Shown: positions 37,449 to 49,054, counted from the first letter of the stretch. The stretch: DNA of 64,000 nt from Allobranchiibius huperziae (GCF_013410455.1 NZ_JACCFW010000001.1:1442929-1506928), one strand, 5' to 3'. Made by a program: numbers and translations. The notes: generated by a model not told the origin, from the sequence alone.

Positions 37449-37814
37449 ATGTCCGACCCCTGCCCGTGCGGCTCCGGCCTGCCGTACGACGACTGCTGCG
37501 GCCCCCTGCTCACCACGACCCGGCTCCCCGGGACCGCGCTCGAGCTGATGCGCTCGCGCTACACCGCGTACTACTACGGCAACGCCGAACACCTCTGGCG
37601 CACCTGGCATCCCGCGTCGCGTCCGGCGGAGGTCACGCTCGACCGCGACCTGACGTGGACGGGTCTGCGAATCCTCGCCGTGGTCGACGGAGAGCCCGGG
37701 GACGACACCGGTGTCGTGGAGTTCGTCGCGTCGTACGACGGCGGGTCGTTGCGCGAGCGCAGCCTCTTCGAACGACGCGGCGGGCGGTGGCTCTACCGGG
37801 GCGAGCAGCCTTGA
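37449..37814 (+). CDS. YchJ-like SEC-C motif protein (UPF0225)
   Basis: This 121-residue protein opens with a SEC-C zinc-binding motif, CPCGSGLPYDDCC, in which the Cys-Pro-Cys and Cys-Cys ligands are intact. It continues with LMRSRYTAYYYGNAEHLWRTWHPASRP, the hallmark of the YchJ/UPF0225 family, and ends in an NTF2-like region (FVASYDGGSLRERSLFERRGGRWLY). Its role is unknown; SEC-C domains bind zinc and often contact ribosomes or SecB-type partners. The size is normal for actinobacterial members. A perfect hairpin follows its stop by two bases. Confidence 0.88.
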   Translation: MSDPCPCGSGLPYDDCCGPLLTTTRLPGTALELMRSRYTAYYYGNAEHLWRTWHPASRPAEVTLDRDLTWTGLRILAVVDGEPGDDTGVVEFVASYDGGSLRERSLFERRGGRWLYRGEQP

Positions 37815-37816
37815 TC

Positions 37817-37856
37817 GTCAGCGGATTCCTGGCGCCGACGCCAGGAATCCGCTGAC
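37817..37856 (+). terminator. Perfect 18-bp hairpin after the YchJ-like gene
   Basis: GTCAGCGGATTCCTGGCG (37817-37834) pairs without mismatch with 37839-37856 around a CCGA tetraloop. No T-run follows. It starts two bases after the stop codon and is best read as a U-less terminator before aspS. Confidence 0.8.
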
Positions 37857-37981
37857 AACCGTGGCGCGAGCGGCGGATACCGAGATGCCGTACGCCGCGG
37901 GCTTCCGTACGATGGCGGGCGGCCCGCTTCGCCGCGTGCGCCCGTCCGAACGATCCTCGAACCCCCCGCAAAGGAACCCCT

Positions 37982-39808
<1,827 letters not shown>

Positions 39809-39854
39809 CCCGCACAGCGCTCGACCGAACCGACCACCGGACGACCCGGTGGTC

Positions 39855-39902
39855 GGTTTGCGTTTGCGGCCAGGACTGCCGCCCTGGCCGACAACGCAAA
39901 CC
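39855..39902 (+). terminator. aspS terminator hairpin
   Basis: A two-part helix: GGTTTGCGTT (39855-39864) with AACGCAAACC (39893-39902), enclosing GGCCAGG (39868-39874) with CCTGGCC (39883-39889). It lies 46 bp after the aspS stop. The distal arm is also the first unit of the tandem repeat that follows. Confidence 0.8.
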
Positions 39903-39980
39903 GTCACCCTCGACGCAAACGGTCACCCTCGACGCAAACGGTCACCCTCGACGCAAACCGTCACCCTCGACGCAACCGGC
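39893..39980. repeat. Four tandem 19-bp repeats plus a partial unit
   Basis: The unit is RACGCAAACSGTCACCCTC: 39893-39911, 39912-39930, 39931-39949 and 39950-39968, then a degenerate 12-bp remnant to 39980. Units 2 and 3 are identical; units 1 and 4 differ by one or two bases. The array lies between the convergent aspS and thioesterase genes, outside any coding region. The first ten bases of each unit can pair with the proximal terminator arm at 39855-39864. Confidence 0.95.
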
Positions 39981-40007
39981 GCCGCTGACGGACGCGGGTC
40001 ACCCGGC

Positions 40008-40838
40008 TCAGGTCGCGGGGAAGCGAGCCGCGCCGAGCTGGCGGGACTGGGCGACCAGAGCGCCCGTGCTGTCCCAGACGGTGCAGTCCTCGTTGAAGAG
40101 TCCGCCGGCCACGTGGTCGGTGTGGGTGCGCACCTGTAGCCATCCGGGAGCGGGCCGGGCGCGCACATAGCCGGTGAACTCGATGGTCGGCGCCCAGCCC
40201 TGGCTCCCGAGGTCGAAGACCACGGGAGGGAACGCGTCGAGCGCGAGCAGCAACGACAGCGCGTCCGGTTCCCGGTCGTCCTGCAGGCGCAGCCAGCCGC
40301 GCAGCTCGCCGTGACCGCTCGGCGCGCCGACCGCCCACCCGACCGTGGCCGGGTCCAGGCGCAGATCGAGGCGCTTCAGCAGACCCGACTGCGACAGGCT
40401 CGGCGGTGCGTCACCCGCACTCATGCATTCGGAGAGCGGCGCGGTCGGCGACGGGATGACGCTCTTTCGGGGCGTGTCGGTGTAGCGGTCCAGGTCGCCC
40501 AGGGTGAGCAGCGCGCGGAAGCGTTCGACGTCGACCCCGTCGACAGGTTGGGTCACGACGACCTCGGCGCTGCTCATCGAGCGACCCGTACGCAGGACGG
40601 TCGGGCGGGCGTGGATCTGCCCCGGTGAACTCGGTGACAGGAAGATCCCGCTGAAGCTCAGCGTGTCCGTGTGGCCTCCCGCCCGCTGTGAGGCGTCACC
40701 CGTGGCGCGGGCCGCCAGCGCCATCAGCAGGCCGCCGTTGACCGCCTCACCGATTCCCCACTCGTCGGTGAGGGCGCCGACGTAGGCGCCGTCGTCGCCG
40801 GGTCCGGTGGTCGTGATGGCCTCGTCGAACTCGCTCAT
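40008..40838 (-). CDS. Acyl-CoA thioesterase, double hot-dog type
   Basis: This 276-residue protein fits the TesB/thioesterase-superfamily two-hot-dog architecture. The N-terminal half ([20 protein letters not shown]...[40 protein letters not shown]) matches the family, with NGG at the substrate tunnel. The C-terminal half has [34 protein letters not shown] and the conserved Glu-Asp-Ctvwd segment. It should hydrolyse acyl-CoA esters; chain length is unknown. ATG 40838 has CATGAT 6 nt upstream on the minus strand and no ribosome-binding site. It is divergent from rarA (76 bp between starts). Confidence 0.85.
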   Translation of the reverse strand: MSEFDEAITTTGPGDDGAYVGALTDEWGIGEAVNGGLLMALAARATGDASQRAGGHTDTLSFSGIFLSPSSPGQIHARPTVLRTGRSMSSAEVVVTQPVDGVDVERFRALLTLGDLDRYTDTPRKSVIPSPTAPLSECMSAGDAPPSLSQSGLLKRLDLRLDPATVGWAVGAPSGHGELRGWLRLQDDREPDALSLLLALDAFPPVVFDLGSQGWAPTIEFTGYVRARPAPGWLQVRTHTDHVAGGLFNEDCTVWDSTGALVAQSRQLGAARFPAT

Positions 40839-40844
40839 CGGGCC

Positions 40845-40908
40845 ATCATGTCGGGCAGGGCTCGCACCCCGGACTCGGGTCCGGGATGTCGTGGCCGGCG
40901 GATACGGT
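40845..40908. promoter_or_regulatory. Divergent leaderless promoters for the thioesterase gene and rarA
   Basis: The 76-bp gap holds two -10-like hexamers each exactly 6 nt from a start codon: CATGAT on the minus strand (40850-40845, for ATG 40838) and TACGGT on the plus strand (40903-40908, for GTG 40915). Neither gene has a Shine-Dalgarno sequence. Confidence 0.5.
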
Positions 40909-40914
40909 GACGGC

Positions 40915-42282
40915 GTGGCAGACCTGTTCTCCGACCCGGGACGCCCGCGGGGCACGGACCCCTCCGATGTGGCGGGGCTGCCGCCGCTCGCGGTGCGGAT
41001 GCGCCCCCGGTCGCTTGACGAGGTACGAGGGCAGACGGACGTGCTGCGTCCGGGAAGCCCCCTGCGACGGCTGGTCGAGGGTGCCAGCGGGGCAGCGGGA
41101 GCGGTGTCGGCGATCCTGTGGGGACCGCCCGGCACCGGAAAGACCACGCTGGCACACCTGGTGGCCGATGCCGCTGAGCGCACCTTCGTGCAGCTCTCGG
41201 CGATCAACGCGGGCGTGAAGGACGTGCGCGCGGTCATGGACCAGGCCGCGCGCGAGCGTGACCTCTACGGCCGCCAGACCGTGCTCTTCCTCGATGAGAT
41301 CCACCGGTTCAGCAAGGCGCAACAGGATGCGTTGCTGCCCGGCGTCGAGAACCGGCTCATCGTGCTCGTGGCCGCTACGACGGAGAACCCGTCGTTCAGC
41401 GTCATCGCACCGCTGCTGTCCCGGTCGGTGCTGGTGCGCCTGACCTCGCTGTCGGACGACGACATCGCCTCGCTCCTGCGCCACGCCGTCCAGGACGAGC
41501 GCGGCTTCTCGGGGGCGTTCACCCTCGAGGACGACGCCCGCGCGCATCTGGTCCGGATGGCCGGCGGAGACGCGCGCCGGTCGCTGACCGCGCTCGAGGC
41601 GGCCGCCGGCGTCGCGCAGGACCGGGCCTCGACACGGATCGAGTTGGCCGACGTCGAGCAGGCCATGGACCAGGCGGCCGTGCGCTACGACCGCGCCGGC
41701 GATCAGCACTACGACGTGGCGAGCGCCCTCATCAAGTCCATGCGCGGCAGCGACGTCGACGCCGCGCTGCACTACCTGGCGCGGATGCTCGAGGCGGGGG
41801 AGGACCCGCGCTTCATCGCCCGGCGCATCGTGATCGCCGCGAGCGAGGACGTCGGCATGGCGGACCCCACCGCGCTGCAGACCGCGGTGGCAGCGCTGCA
41901 CGCCGTCGCGCAGATCGGCATGCCGGAAGCGCGGATCATCCTGGCGCAGGCCGTGGTCCACAACGCGATCGCGCCGAAGTCGAACGCGTCGTACAACGGC
42001 ATCAACGCCGCCATCGCCGACGTACGCGGCGGATTCGGGGGAGCGGTGCCCGCGCACCTGCGGGGCAGCGGGTACGCCGGCGCGGCCGATCTTGGCCACG
42101 GCGCGGGGTACCGCTACAGCCACGACGAGCCGAACGGCGTGGGACCGCAGCAGTTCCTGCCCGACGATCTGTTGGGGAAGGCCGACTACTACCACCCGAC
42201 GGGGCGTGGCTGGGAAACGAGTCTGGGGGCTCGCTGGGAGGCGCTGCGCGCGGTGATCCGAGGCGAGGACTCGGCACAGTAA
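40915..42282 (+). CDS. rarA: Replication-associated recombination protein A (AAA+ ATPase)
   Basis: RarA/MgsA is a clamp-loader-like AAA+ ATPase acting at stalled replication forks. The 455-residue protein has Walker [14 protein letters not shown], Walker [21 protein letters not shown], sensor 1 [19 protein letters not shown] and the C-terminal MgsA tetramerisation domain ([38 protein letters not shown]). GTG 40915 is chosen because TACGGT lies 6 nt upstream and the protein then starts VADLFSDPG; a longer frame from 40807 has no initiation signal. Confidence 0.93.
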   Translation: MADLFSDPGRPRGTDPSDVAGLPPLAVRMRPRSLDEVRGQTDVLRPGSPLRRLVEGASGAAGAVSAILWGPPGTGKTTLAHLVADAAERTFVQLSAINAGVKDVRAVMDQAARERDLYGRQTVLFLDEIHRFSKAQQDALLPGVENRLIVLVAATTENPSFSVIAPLLSRSVLVRLTSLSDDDIASLLRHAVQDERGFSGAFTLEDDARAHLVRMAGGDARRSLTALEAAAGVAQDRASTRIELADVEQAMDQAAVRYDRAGDQHYDVASALIKSMRGSDVDAALHYLARMLEAGEDPRFIARRIVIAASEDVGMADPTALQTAVAALHAVAQIGMPEARIILAQAVVHNAIAPKSNASYNGINAAIADVRGGFGGAVPAHLRGSGYAGAADLGHGAGYRYSHDEPNGVGPQQFLPDDLLGKADYYHPTGRGWETSLGARWEALRAVIRGEDSAQ

Positions 42283-42427
42283 CGGTTTGGTCACCGTCAC
42301 GTCTCGGCCGGAAGCGATCGGCTCGCCGTGTGGCATGTTTCATCCCAAGGCGGCCCACCACCCCGCAGGCGGCCTCGTGTTCTGCTCGACGCATCCCTGT
42401 CGTGACTGCTCAGGAGGATCTGGCTTC

Positions 42428-43090
42428 GTGTTCGCGGTCCGTCAACGTCCTGACCCGTCATTCCAGATGAGCGCAGTGGCGGATCCCGTGGTCGGTTCGG
42501 TCTCCCGCGGACAAACGTTCCGCAGCACCTCTGCCTGGGGCTACACCATCGTCGTCTGGGCGTTCTGTGCGCTGTGCGCGGTACTGGCGATCCTGCAGGA
42601 GCCGGCACCGACCGCCGTGCGGGTGGTCCTGTCCTGCGCGACGGCGGCGCTGCTCGCATGGGCGATCCTGCTGCGCCCCCACCTGCGGGTGGGCGAGACC
42701 AGCGTCGTGGTCTCCAACGTCTGGCGCACGCACGTCATCCCCTTCGCCGCGATCGCCTACGTGCGGACCCGGGGTCTGGTCGAGGTCGTCGTGCAGCAGG
42801 GGGATCGCGAACGGGTCTACCGGTCGTGGAACGCGCCCGGCAACACCTCCCGGGCGCCGCGCGCGAGCGACCCGCAGGCCCGCAATCACCTGCGCGGTAT
42901 GGGTATCGCCGTGCAGGGTCACACCCACGCGCTCAAAGCCGGCAGCGGTGCGGCTGGGCGACTCATCGAGGAGCGGATCGATGCCGCGGCGCCCGGCGCG
43001 CCCGCTGGCGTCCGCTCCACCTGGAACGTCGCCGTCGTCGCCGCGGTGCTGACGGCGATCGTCGTGACGGCGGGCTCGTGGGCGCTGTGA
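42428..43090 (+). CDS. PH-like domain membrane protein
   Basis: This 220-residue protein has two N-terminal membrane helices (GYTIVVWAFCALCAVLAIL and VVLSCATAALLAWAILL, about 40-85), a bacterial pleckstrin-homology-like domain (about 85-180: LRVGETSVVVSNVWRTHVIPFAAIAYVRTRGLVEVVVQQGDRERVYRSW) and a C-terminal helix (WNVAVVAAVLTAIVVTAGSW). Such bPH membrane proteins are common in Actinobacteria and uncharacterised. GTG 42428 has a perfect AGGAGG at 42412-42417; the longer frame from 42287 does not. It follows rarA by 145 bp. Confidence 0.75.
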   Translation: MFAVRQRPDPSFQMSAVADPVVGSVSRGQTFRSTSAWGYTIVVWAFCALCAVLAILQEPAPTAVRVVLSCATAALLAWAILLRPHLRVGETSVVVSNVWRTHVIPFAAIAYVRTRGLVEVVVQQGDRERVYRSWNAPGNTSRAPRASDPQARNHLRGMGIAVQGHTHALKAGSGAAGRLIEERIDAAAPGAPAGVRSTWNVAVVAAVLTAIVVTAGSWAL

Positions 43091-43200
43091 CGGTCATGCG
43101 CGACACGCGGACTCACCGCACCCGGAGACCCACATCGGACCTCCGCCTCGTACATAGTCGCCCTGTGGAACGTCGTCTCGTCAGAAGGAGCGCTCCCCCC

Positions 43201-43260
43201 GTGCATCCAGCTGTGCCCCCGTTCTGCCCCGACGGTGATCTCCCGGGGGCTCGCCCATGA
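43201..43260 (+). CDS. Putative 19-residue leader peptide of the first peptide-transport operon
   Basis: GAAGGAG (43184-43190) is a strong ribosome-binding site ten bases before GTG 43201. The frame encodes 19 residues, rich in Pro (6 of 19, MHPAVPPFCPDGDLPGARP), and its TGA at 43258-43260 overlaps the ATG of the permease gene at 43257 (ATGA). The arrangement suggests translational coupling or a translated leader that senses proline or peptide supply. CATAGT near 43153-43158 may be the -10. It has no recognised family. Confidence 0.5.
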   Translation: MHPAVPPFCPDGDLPGARP

Positions 43261-44237
43261 GCCTCTTCCTGCTGCGTCGGTTCATCAACTACGTGATCCT
43301 CACGCTGGTGGCGACCACCTTCAGCTACATCCTGGCGAGCACCTTCGAGAACCCCGCGGCGCGCTACCTGGGCAAGAACCCCCGCCCGAGCAACGCGGCC
43401 ATCGCGCACACCCTCGATCGCTATGGCACCAACCCGAACACCCCGGTGCTGGAGCGCACGTGGCACTGGTTCACCCAGCTGATCTTCCACGGCAACCTCG
43501 GCCAGGAGTACGACGGCACGAGCGTGCTGCACGACATGGTCGTGCGGTCCGGCGTCAGCCTGCAGCTCCTGCTCATCGGTTCCATCCTCGGAGCGGTGCT
43601 GGGCGTCGCGCTCGGCGTGTGGGGCGCCGTGCGCCAGTACAAGGCGAGCGACCAGACGGTGACCTATCTGTCGTATCTGATCCTGTCGATCCCGGTCTAC
43701 GTGCTCGGTGTGCTGCTGATGATCGTCGCCACGGAGTTCAACGGCCTCATCGGCACCAATGCCATTGTCTTCACCGGGCAGTACACCCCGGGCACGTCCG
43801 GCTTCTGGTCGATCCTGCTGGACCGCCTGAGCCACCTGCTGCTGCCGACGATCGCGCTGATGCTCACGAGTGCCGCGTCGTACTCCCGCTATCAGCGCAA
43901 CGCGATGCTCGACGTGCTGAGCGCCGACTACATCCGCACCGCCCGCTCCAAGGGCCGGCCACGCAACGCCGCGATGATCAGGCACGGCGTGCGGGTGGCG
44001 CTCATCCCGATGTCGACGTTCTTCGCCTACAGCTTCGGCCTGCTGGTCGCCGGGTCGATCTTCCTGGAGAAGATCTTCAGCTGGCACGGCATGGGCGAGT
44101 TGGCGTTGGACTCGGTCAACCAGAACGACATCAACGCCACGACGGGCTCGATCTTCTACGTGGCCATCCTGATCCTGATCAGCTCCACGCTGTCGCAGAT
44201 CCTGTACGCCGCGCTCGACCCGAGAGTGAGAATCTGA
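43257..44237 (+). CDS. Peptide ABC transporter permease, DppB/OppB type (system 1)
   Basis: This 326-residue inner-membrane permease has about six helices: FLLRRFINYVILTLVATTFSYILA at the start, then QLLLIGSILGAVLGVALGVW, LSYLILSIPVYVLGVLLMIVA, LLLPTIALMLTSAASYSRY and the C-terminal pair. The EAA-type coupling loop is SADYIRTARSKGRPRNAAMIRHGVR. The large loop after helix 1 (about 35-95) is typical of OppB. ATG 43257 overlaps the leader-peptide stop and its own stop overlaps the next permease. Confidence 0.92.
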   Translation: MSLFLLRRFINYVILTLVATTFSYILASTFENPAARYLGKNPRPSNAAIAHTLDRYGTNPNTPVLERTWHWFTQLIFHGNLGQEYDGTSVLHDMVVRSGVSLQLLLIGSILGAVLGVALGVWGAVRQYKASDQTVTYLSYLILSIPVYVLGVLLMIVATEFNGLIGTNAIVFTGQYTPGTSGFWSILLDRLSHLLLPTIALMLTSAASYSRYQRNAMLDVLSADYIRTARSKGRPRNAAMIRHGVRVALIPMSTFFAYSFGLLVAGSIFLEKIFSWHGMGELALDSVNQNDINATTGSIFYVAILILISSTLSQILYAALDPRVRI

Positions 44238-45172
44238 TGACCCTCACCAACCTGGAGATCCTGGAGGAGCCGGAGCCGTCGGCCGCACCTCTCAGCAGTT
44301 CGGCCAAGAGCGCGGGCAGCGCCAGTCGCGGGAAGCTCATCTGGCTACGGCTGCGCTCGACCTCCCGCTTCTGGATCGGCAGCACGATCGTGGTTCTGCT
44401 GATCCTGTGGGCGATCTTCGGCCCCATCTTCAGCCATCTCGGCGCCGGCGACACCGACCTGCTCAACACCGGTGTCGGGCCCAGCGGTTCGCACTGGTTC
44501 GGCACGGACGGGATCGGCCACGACCTCTACGTCGAGACGGCGCTCGGGTTGCGCATCTCGCTGGTCATCGGCCTGGTGGGCGGTCCGCTCGGCACGATCA
44601 TCGCTGCGATCGTGGGGGCCTTCGCGGGCTACATCGGCGGCGTCTTCGACAAGGTCGTCTCGTGGTTCATCGACCTCATGCTGGTGCTTCCCTCGTTCTT
44701 CATCCTGCTGCTGATCAGCCCGGCGCTGAAGAAGCTCTCGTGGGTGGCCCTGGTCTTCTTCATCCCGGCGTTCGGCTGGATGATCATGGCGCAGGTGGTG
44801 CGGTCCTCGACCCGATCGCTGACCGACCGCGACTTCGTGAAGGCCGCGAGGTTCATGGGAGTGAAGACCGGCACGATCATCTTCCGGCACATCATCCCGA
44901 ACGTCGCCTCGCTGCTGATCATCGACGCCACGCTCGGCGTCGTCTACGCCATCAGCTCCGAGACGGCGCTGTCCTACTTCGGTTACGGCATCCAGGCACC
45001 GCAGATCTCCCTCGGCACGCTCATCGCCGACGGCACGCCGGGTGCCACCACGCAGAGCTGGCTCTTCCTCTTCCCCACCATCGCCCTGGTCCTGCTCCTC
45101 TTCGCCGTCGGTCTCGTCGGCGACGCGTTGCGCGACGCCGTCGACCCGACCTCCGGAGTCACCCGTGACTGA
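44237..45172 (+). CDS. Peptide ABC transporter permease, DppC/OppC type (system 1)
   Basis: This 311-residue permease begins with a Ser/Ala-rich cytoplasmic segment (about 1-45), then the first helix (FWIGSTIVVLLILWAIFGPIF), the family GSHWFGTDGIGHDLYVETALGLRISL and helices with the EAA loop RDFVKAARFMGVKTGTIIFRHIIPN. The end, GLVGDALRDAVDPTSGV, is typical of OppC. It pairs with the upstream permease as the membrane channel. ATG 44237 is coupled to the upstream stop, and the ATPase start lies 8 bp inside its end. Confidence 0.93.
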   Translation: MTLTNLEILEEPEPSAAPLSSSAKSAGSASRGKLIWLRLRSTSRFWIGSTIVVLLILWAIFGPIFSHLGAGDTDLLNTGVGPSGSHWFGTDGIGHDLYVETALGLRISLVIGLVGGPLGTIIAAIVGAFAGYIGGVFDKVVSWFIDLMLVLPSFFILLLISPALKKLSWVALVFFIPAFGWMIMAQVVRSSTRSLTDRDFVKAARFMGVKTGTIIFRHIIPNVASLLIIDATLGVVYAISSETALSYFGYGIQAPQISLGTLIADGTPGATTQSWLFLFPTIALVLLLFAVGLVGDALRDAVDPTSGVTRD

Positions 45173-47273
45173 TGCCCCCCTGCTCGAGGTCGACAACCTG
45201 TCGGTCGAGTTCCAGCAACGCGGAGCACCCACCGTCAACGCGGTCCGCGGCATCTCCTACCACGTCAACCGAGGCGAGTTCCTCGGCATCGTGGGGGAGT
45301 CCGGGTCGGGCAAGTCGGTCTCCTCGATGGCCGTGATGGGCCTGCTGCCGAGCACAGCCCGGGTCACCGGCGACATCCGTTACCGCGGTGAGTCGTTGCT
45401 GGAGCGAGACGACAAGGCGCTGTCGCGGCTGCGCGGCAAAGAGATCGCGATGGTCTTCCAGGACCCGCTGTCCGCGCTGACCCCCGTCTACACGGTCGGC
45501 AACCAGATCACCGAGGCGTTGAAGCTGCACGACTCCGGGCTGTCGGACAAGGCCGCCGACGCGCGCGTCATCGAGCTTCTCAACACTGTCGGCATCCCGG
45601 CACCGGAACGGCGGGCCAAGGCGTTCCCGCACGAGTTCTCCGGCGGTATGCGTCAGCGGGTCATGATCGCGATGGCCATCGCGAACGACCCCGATCTGAT
45701 CATCGCAGACGAGCCGACCACGGCCCTCGACGTCACGATCCAGGCGCAGATCCTCGAGGTGCTGCAGAAGGCCAAGGAGGTGACCGGCGCCGCAGTCGTG
45801 CTCATCACCCACGACCTGGGCGTGGTGGCCGGCAACGTCGACCGGGTCGCCGTGATGTACGCCGGTCGTCTCGTGGAGACCGGCACGGTCGAGCAGGTGC
45901 TCACCGCGCCGCGGATGCCCTACACGATGGGTCTGCTGCGCTCGGTGCCCAACATGCAGACCGCCGGCCGCTCCCGGCTGGTGCCGATGGAGGGACGCCC
46001 GCCGTCGCTCGCCGCCCTGCCGCCCGGTTGCCCCTTCGAGCCGCGCTGCCCGGCCTCTATCGACGCCTGCAGCACGGCCGAGCCGCCGCTGGTGCAGATC
46101 GGCGGTACGGGCCCGGCCGCCCGCCAGGTCGCCTGCGTGCGGGCCGATGAGTTCGAGCGGGGGACGCTCGGCATCGCCGACGTCTTCCCTCGCCCCGAGC
46201 CGGTTCCGCCGGAGGAGCAGGCACAGGTCAAGGGCACCAAGATCCTGCAGGTCACCGACCTGAAGCGGCACTTCCCGCTCACCAAGGGAGTGGTGTTCCG
46301 CAAGACCATCGGCTCGGTCAAGGCCGTCGACGGGATCACCTTCGACATCGAGGAGAAGCAGGTCCTCGGGCTCGTCGGCGAGTCCGGCTGCGGCAAGTCG
46401 ACGACGATCCTGGAGATCCTCGAGTTGGCCCGTCCGCAGAGCGGCTCCATCGAGCTGAACGGCGTCGACGTGGCGAGTCTGAGCTCCTCCAACCGGCTGA
46501 AGCTGCGCGGCGACGTGCAGGTGGTCTTCCAGGATCCGATGGCGGCGATCGACCCCCGACTCAGCATCGAGGACATAGTCTCCGAGCCGCTGACCGTGCT
46601 GGGCGCATCGCGTTCGGAGCGATCGGCCAAGGTGCGCGAGCTGCTGGAGACCGTCGGCCTGGATCCGGCGATGTCGGGCCGCTACCCCCACCAGTTCTCC
46701 GGTGGCCAGCGTCAGCGGATCGGCATCGCCCGGGCTCTCGCGACGGACCCCAAGCTGCTCATCCTCGATGAACCGGTCTCCGCGCTGGACGTGTCGATCC
46801 AGGCCGGTGTCATCAACCTGCTGCAGGACCTGAAGGACAGCCGCGGGCTGTCCTACCTCTTCGTGGCGCACGACCTGGCCGTCGTACGCCAGATCGCCGA
46901 CGTGGTGGCCGTGATGTACCTGGGGCGCATCGTGGAGCTGGGGGAGGCGGACAACGTGTTCAGCCACCCGCAGCACCCCTACACCCAGGCGCTGCTGTCG
47001 GCCGTGCCGATCCCCGACCCCAGGGTCGAGCGGACCCGTCAGCGGGTGCTGCTGGAGGGCGACCTGCCCAGCCCGACGCAGGAGATCACGGGCTGCAACT
47101 TCCACGGGCGCTGCCCGCTGTTCAAGATTTTGGACGCATCGCATCAAGAGCGCTGCGTCCAGACGGACCCGAGCCTGCGCTCGGTCCACAACTCTTCGGT
47201 CGCCTGCCACTTCGCGGAAGAGAATCCGCTGCGGGTCACCGGGGTCGATATCACCGAGAAGGAGAAATCATGA
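45165..47273 (+). CDS. Fused DppD-DppF peptide ABC transporter ATPase (system 1)
   Basis: This 702-residue protein contains two complete ABC ATPases, equivalent to OppD and OppF joined. Domain 1 (about 8-265) has [25 protein letters not shown] and [12 protein letters not shown]; domain 2 (about 360-625) has [24 protein letters not shown] and [12 protein letters not shown]. Each is followed by the Cys-containing oligopeptide-transporter C-terminal segment ([20 protein letters not shown]). The adjacent system 2 keeps the two as separate genes. GTG 45165 starts inside the permease gene; its end overlaps the binding protein gene (ATGA). Confidence 0.93.
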   Translation: MTDAPLLEVDNLSVEFQQRGAPTVNAVRGISYHVNRGEFLGIVGESGSGKSVSSMAVMGLLPSTARVTGDIRYRGESLLERDDKALSRLRGKEIAMVFQDPLSALTPVYTVGNQITEALKLHDSGLSDKAADARVIELLNTVGIPAPERRAKAFPHEFSGGMRQRVMIAMAIANDPDLIIADEPTTALDVTIQAQILEVLQKAKEVTGAAVVLITHDLGVVAGNVDRVAVMYAGRLVETGTVEQVLTAPRMPYTMGLLRSVPNMQTAGRSRLVPMEGRPPSLAALPPGCPFEPRCPASIDACSTAEPPLVQIGGTGPAARQVACVRADEFERGTLGIADVFPRPEPVPPEEQAQVKGTKILQVTDLKRHFPLTKGVVFRKTIGSVKAVDGITFDIEEKQVLGLVGESGCGKSTTILEILELARPQSGSIELNGVDVASLSSSNRLKLRGDVQVVFQDPMAAIDPRLSIEDIVSEPLTVLGASRSERSAKVRELLETVGLDPAMSGRYPHQFSGGQRQRIGIARALATDPKLLILDEPVSALDVSIQAGVINLLQDLKDSRGLSYLFVAHDLAVVRQIADVVAVMYLGRIVELGEADNVFSHPQHPYTQALLSAVPIPDPRVERTRQRVLLEGDLPSPTQEITGCNFHGRCPLFKILDASHQERCVQTDPSLRSVHNSSVACHFAEENPLRVTGVDITEKEKS

Positions 47274-48991
47274 GGGCGAAGTTGACGGTTGCGACGGCTA
47301 TGGGGGTGGGGCTGGCCCTCTCCCTGTCGGCGTGTGGTGGTAGCAGCGGCGGCGGCAAGTCGTCGTCGGCGTCGGGGTCGGGGTCCAAGAGCAGCAGCGC
47401 TTCGAACGGGGCGACGTCGAGCCTCCCGCCGTCGGCTTACACCAAGGCGGCGTACTCCTCGGTCAAGCAGGGCGGCACGCTGACCGGCGAGATCTCGCAG
47501 CTGCCGGCGAACTACAACAACTACCAGGCCAACGGTCTGCTGGGTGACACCCAGACGATCCAGAACCCGATCACCCCGGCCGGCGGCGGTTTCAACTTCA
47601 ACCCCGACGGCTCTTACAAGATCAACCCCGACTACATCGAGTCGGCCAAGATCGTCACCTCCAGCCCGACCAAGATCGAGGTGAAACTCAACCCGAAGGG
47701 CGTGTGGTCCGACGGCAAGCCGATCACCTACATGGACGAGGTCAACAACTGGAAGGCCCTCAACAACACCAACAAGAAGTACGAGGCCGCCACGACCTCC
47801 GGGTGGGACCAGATCACCGCGGTCACCAAGGGGTCCAGCAACTACGACTACACGGTGACCTTCAAGACCGCGTACTCGGACTGGGTCGGCTACGTCTACC
47901 CGGCGCTGCCGTCGACCGTGACGGACACGCCCACGAACTTCAACACGACGTGGGCCACCAAGCAGTACCCGACCAACGGCCCGTTCGTGATCAGCAAGAT
48001 CGACGCCAGCGCGCAGGTCATCACCGAGACCCCGAACCCGCGGTGGTGGGGTCGTAAGCCCAAGCTGGACAAGATCGTCTGGCGCGTCATCGACCAGAGC
48101 TCGATCGGCCAGTCGTTCGTCAACAAGGAACTGGACGTCGTCGACACCCAGGCGAACGCCGACGTGATCAAGCAGGCGTCCGGTCGCACCGACGCCACCC
48201 TGGAGAAGTCCGGTGGCCTCAACTGGACCCAGCTGACGATGAACGACAGCAAGCCGCCGTTCAACGACGTGAACGTCCGCAAGGCCGTCGCCTTCGGCAT
48301 CGACCGCACCACGTTCGCCAAGGTTGTGCAGAAGGGCCTGACGGTCCCGCCGCAGACGCAGGGCAACGGCATCCTGATGCCCGGCCAGAAGGGGTACGTC
48401 GACAACTTCGGCAATGCCTACCCGTACTCGACCTCCAAGGCGGAGGCACTGCTGAAGCAGTCGGGCTACACCAAGGGCAGCGACGGCTACTACGCGAAGA
48501 ACGGCCAGACCCTGGGGTTCGCGATCCTGGTGCCCTCGGGTACCCCGACGAACGCCCAGCGCGCCCAGCTGATCCAGACCTTCCTGAAGAAGATCGGCAT
48601 CAAGGTCACGCTGAACACCGTCCCGACGGCGAAGTACTTCAGCGACTACATCCAGGTCGGCAACTACCAGGCGAGCAGCTTCACCTGGCAGGGCGGTCTG
48701 CTGCCGGTGTCCTCCAGCGAGCCGATCTACTACCCGGCCGACGGTGGTTCGAACTACTCCAAGATCACCGGCCCGAACCAGGGCAAGCTGTGGGCGAAGG
48801 CGCTGGGCGACCTGAACCCGACCTCGCGGCTGAAGGACATCGACGCCATCGACAAGGACCTCACGTCGTACGTCGCGATCATCCCGCTGGCCACGAGCCC
48901 GCTCATCTGGGGTGTGAAGAAGGGCATCGTGAACTACGGGCCCACCCAGTTCGAGACGATCGACTGGACCCAGGTCGGCTACTCCAGCTGA
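47270..48991 (+). CDS. Peptide ABC transporter substrate-binding lipoprotein (system 1)
   Basis: This 573-residue lipoprotein of the SBP_bac_5 (DppA/OppA) family has a signal peptide with lipobox LSLSAC (Cys22), a Ser/Gly-rich linker (about 23-55, GGSSGGGKSSSASGSGSKSS), and then the mature domain with KPITYMDEVNNWKAL, NPRWWGRKPKLDKIVWRVI and NVRKAVAFGIDR. It anchors outside the membrane and delivers peptides to the two permeases. Lys, Asn and Tyr are more common than in neighbouring proteins. It is translationally coupled to the ATPase and followed by a perfect terminator hairpin. Confidence 0.92.
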   Translation: MRAKLTVATAMGVGLALSLSACGGSSGGGKSSSASGSGSKSSSASNGATSSLPPSAYTKAAYSSVKQGGTLTGEISQLPANYNNYQANGLLGDTQTIQNPITPAGGGFNFNPDGSYKINPDYIESAKIVTSSPTKIEVKLNPKGVWSDGKPITYMDEVNNWKALNNTNKKYEAATTSGWDQITAVTKGSSNYDYTVTFKTAYSDWVGYVYPALPSTVTDTPTNFNTTWATKQYPTNGPFVISKIDASAQVITETPNPRWWGRKPKLDKIVWRVIDQSSIGQSFVNKELDVVDTQANADVIKQASGRTDATLEKSGGLNWTQLTMNDSKPPFNDVNVRKAVAFGIDRTTFAKVVQKGLTVPPQTQGNGILMPGQKGYVDNFGNAYPYSTSKAEALLKQSGYTKGSDGYYAKNGQTLGFAILVPSGTPTNAQRAQLIQTFLKKIGIKVTLNTVPTAKYFSDYIQVGNYQASSFTWQGGLLPVSSSEPIYYPADGGSNYSKITGPNQGKLWAKALGDLNPTSRLKDIDAIDKDLTSYVAIIPLATSPLIWGVKKGIVNYGPTQFETIDWTQVGYSS

Positions 48992-49016
48992 TGCACTGAC
49001 GGCGCTGCGGCGTCGT

Positions 49017-49054
49017 GACGGGGCCGGGATCCGCTGTCGGATCCCGGCCCCGTC
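49017..49054 (+). terminator. Perfect 17-bp hairpin ending peptide-transport operon 1
   Basis: GACGGGGCCGGGATCCG (49017-49033) pairs without mismatch with 49038-49054 around a CTGT loop. No T-run follows. It lies 25 bp after the binding-protein stop. Confidence 0.85.

Noticed and set aside
39893-39980. CRISPR array
   Set aside because: The 19-bp units are contiguous with no spacers, and no cas gene is in the window; it is a simple tandem repeat.
40807-40914. Longer rarA from 40807
   Set aside because: The extension overlaps the divergent thioesterase gene start and has no initiation signal; the leaderless GTG at 40915 fits the family start.
43090-43256. Riboswitch before the first peptide-transport operon
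   Set aside because: No recognisable riboswitch core is seen; the short region is explained by a small leader frame and a possible -10.
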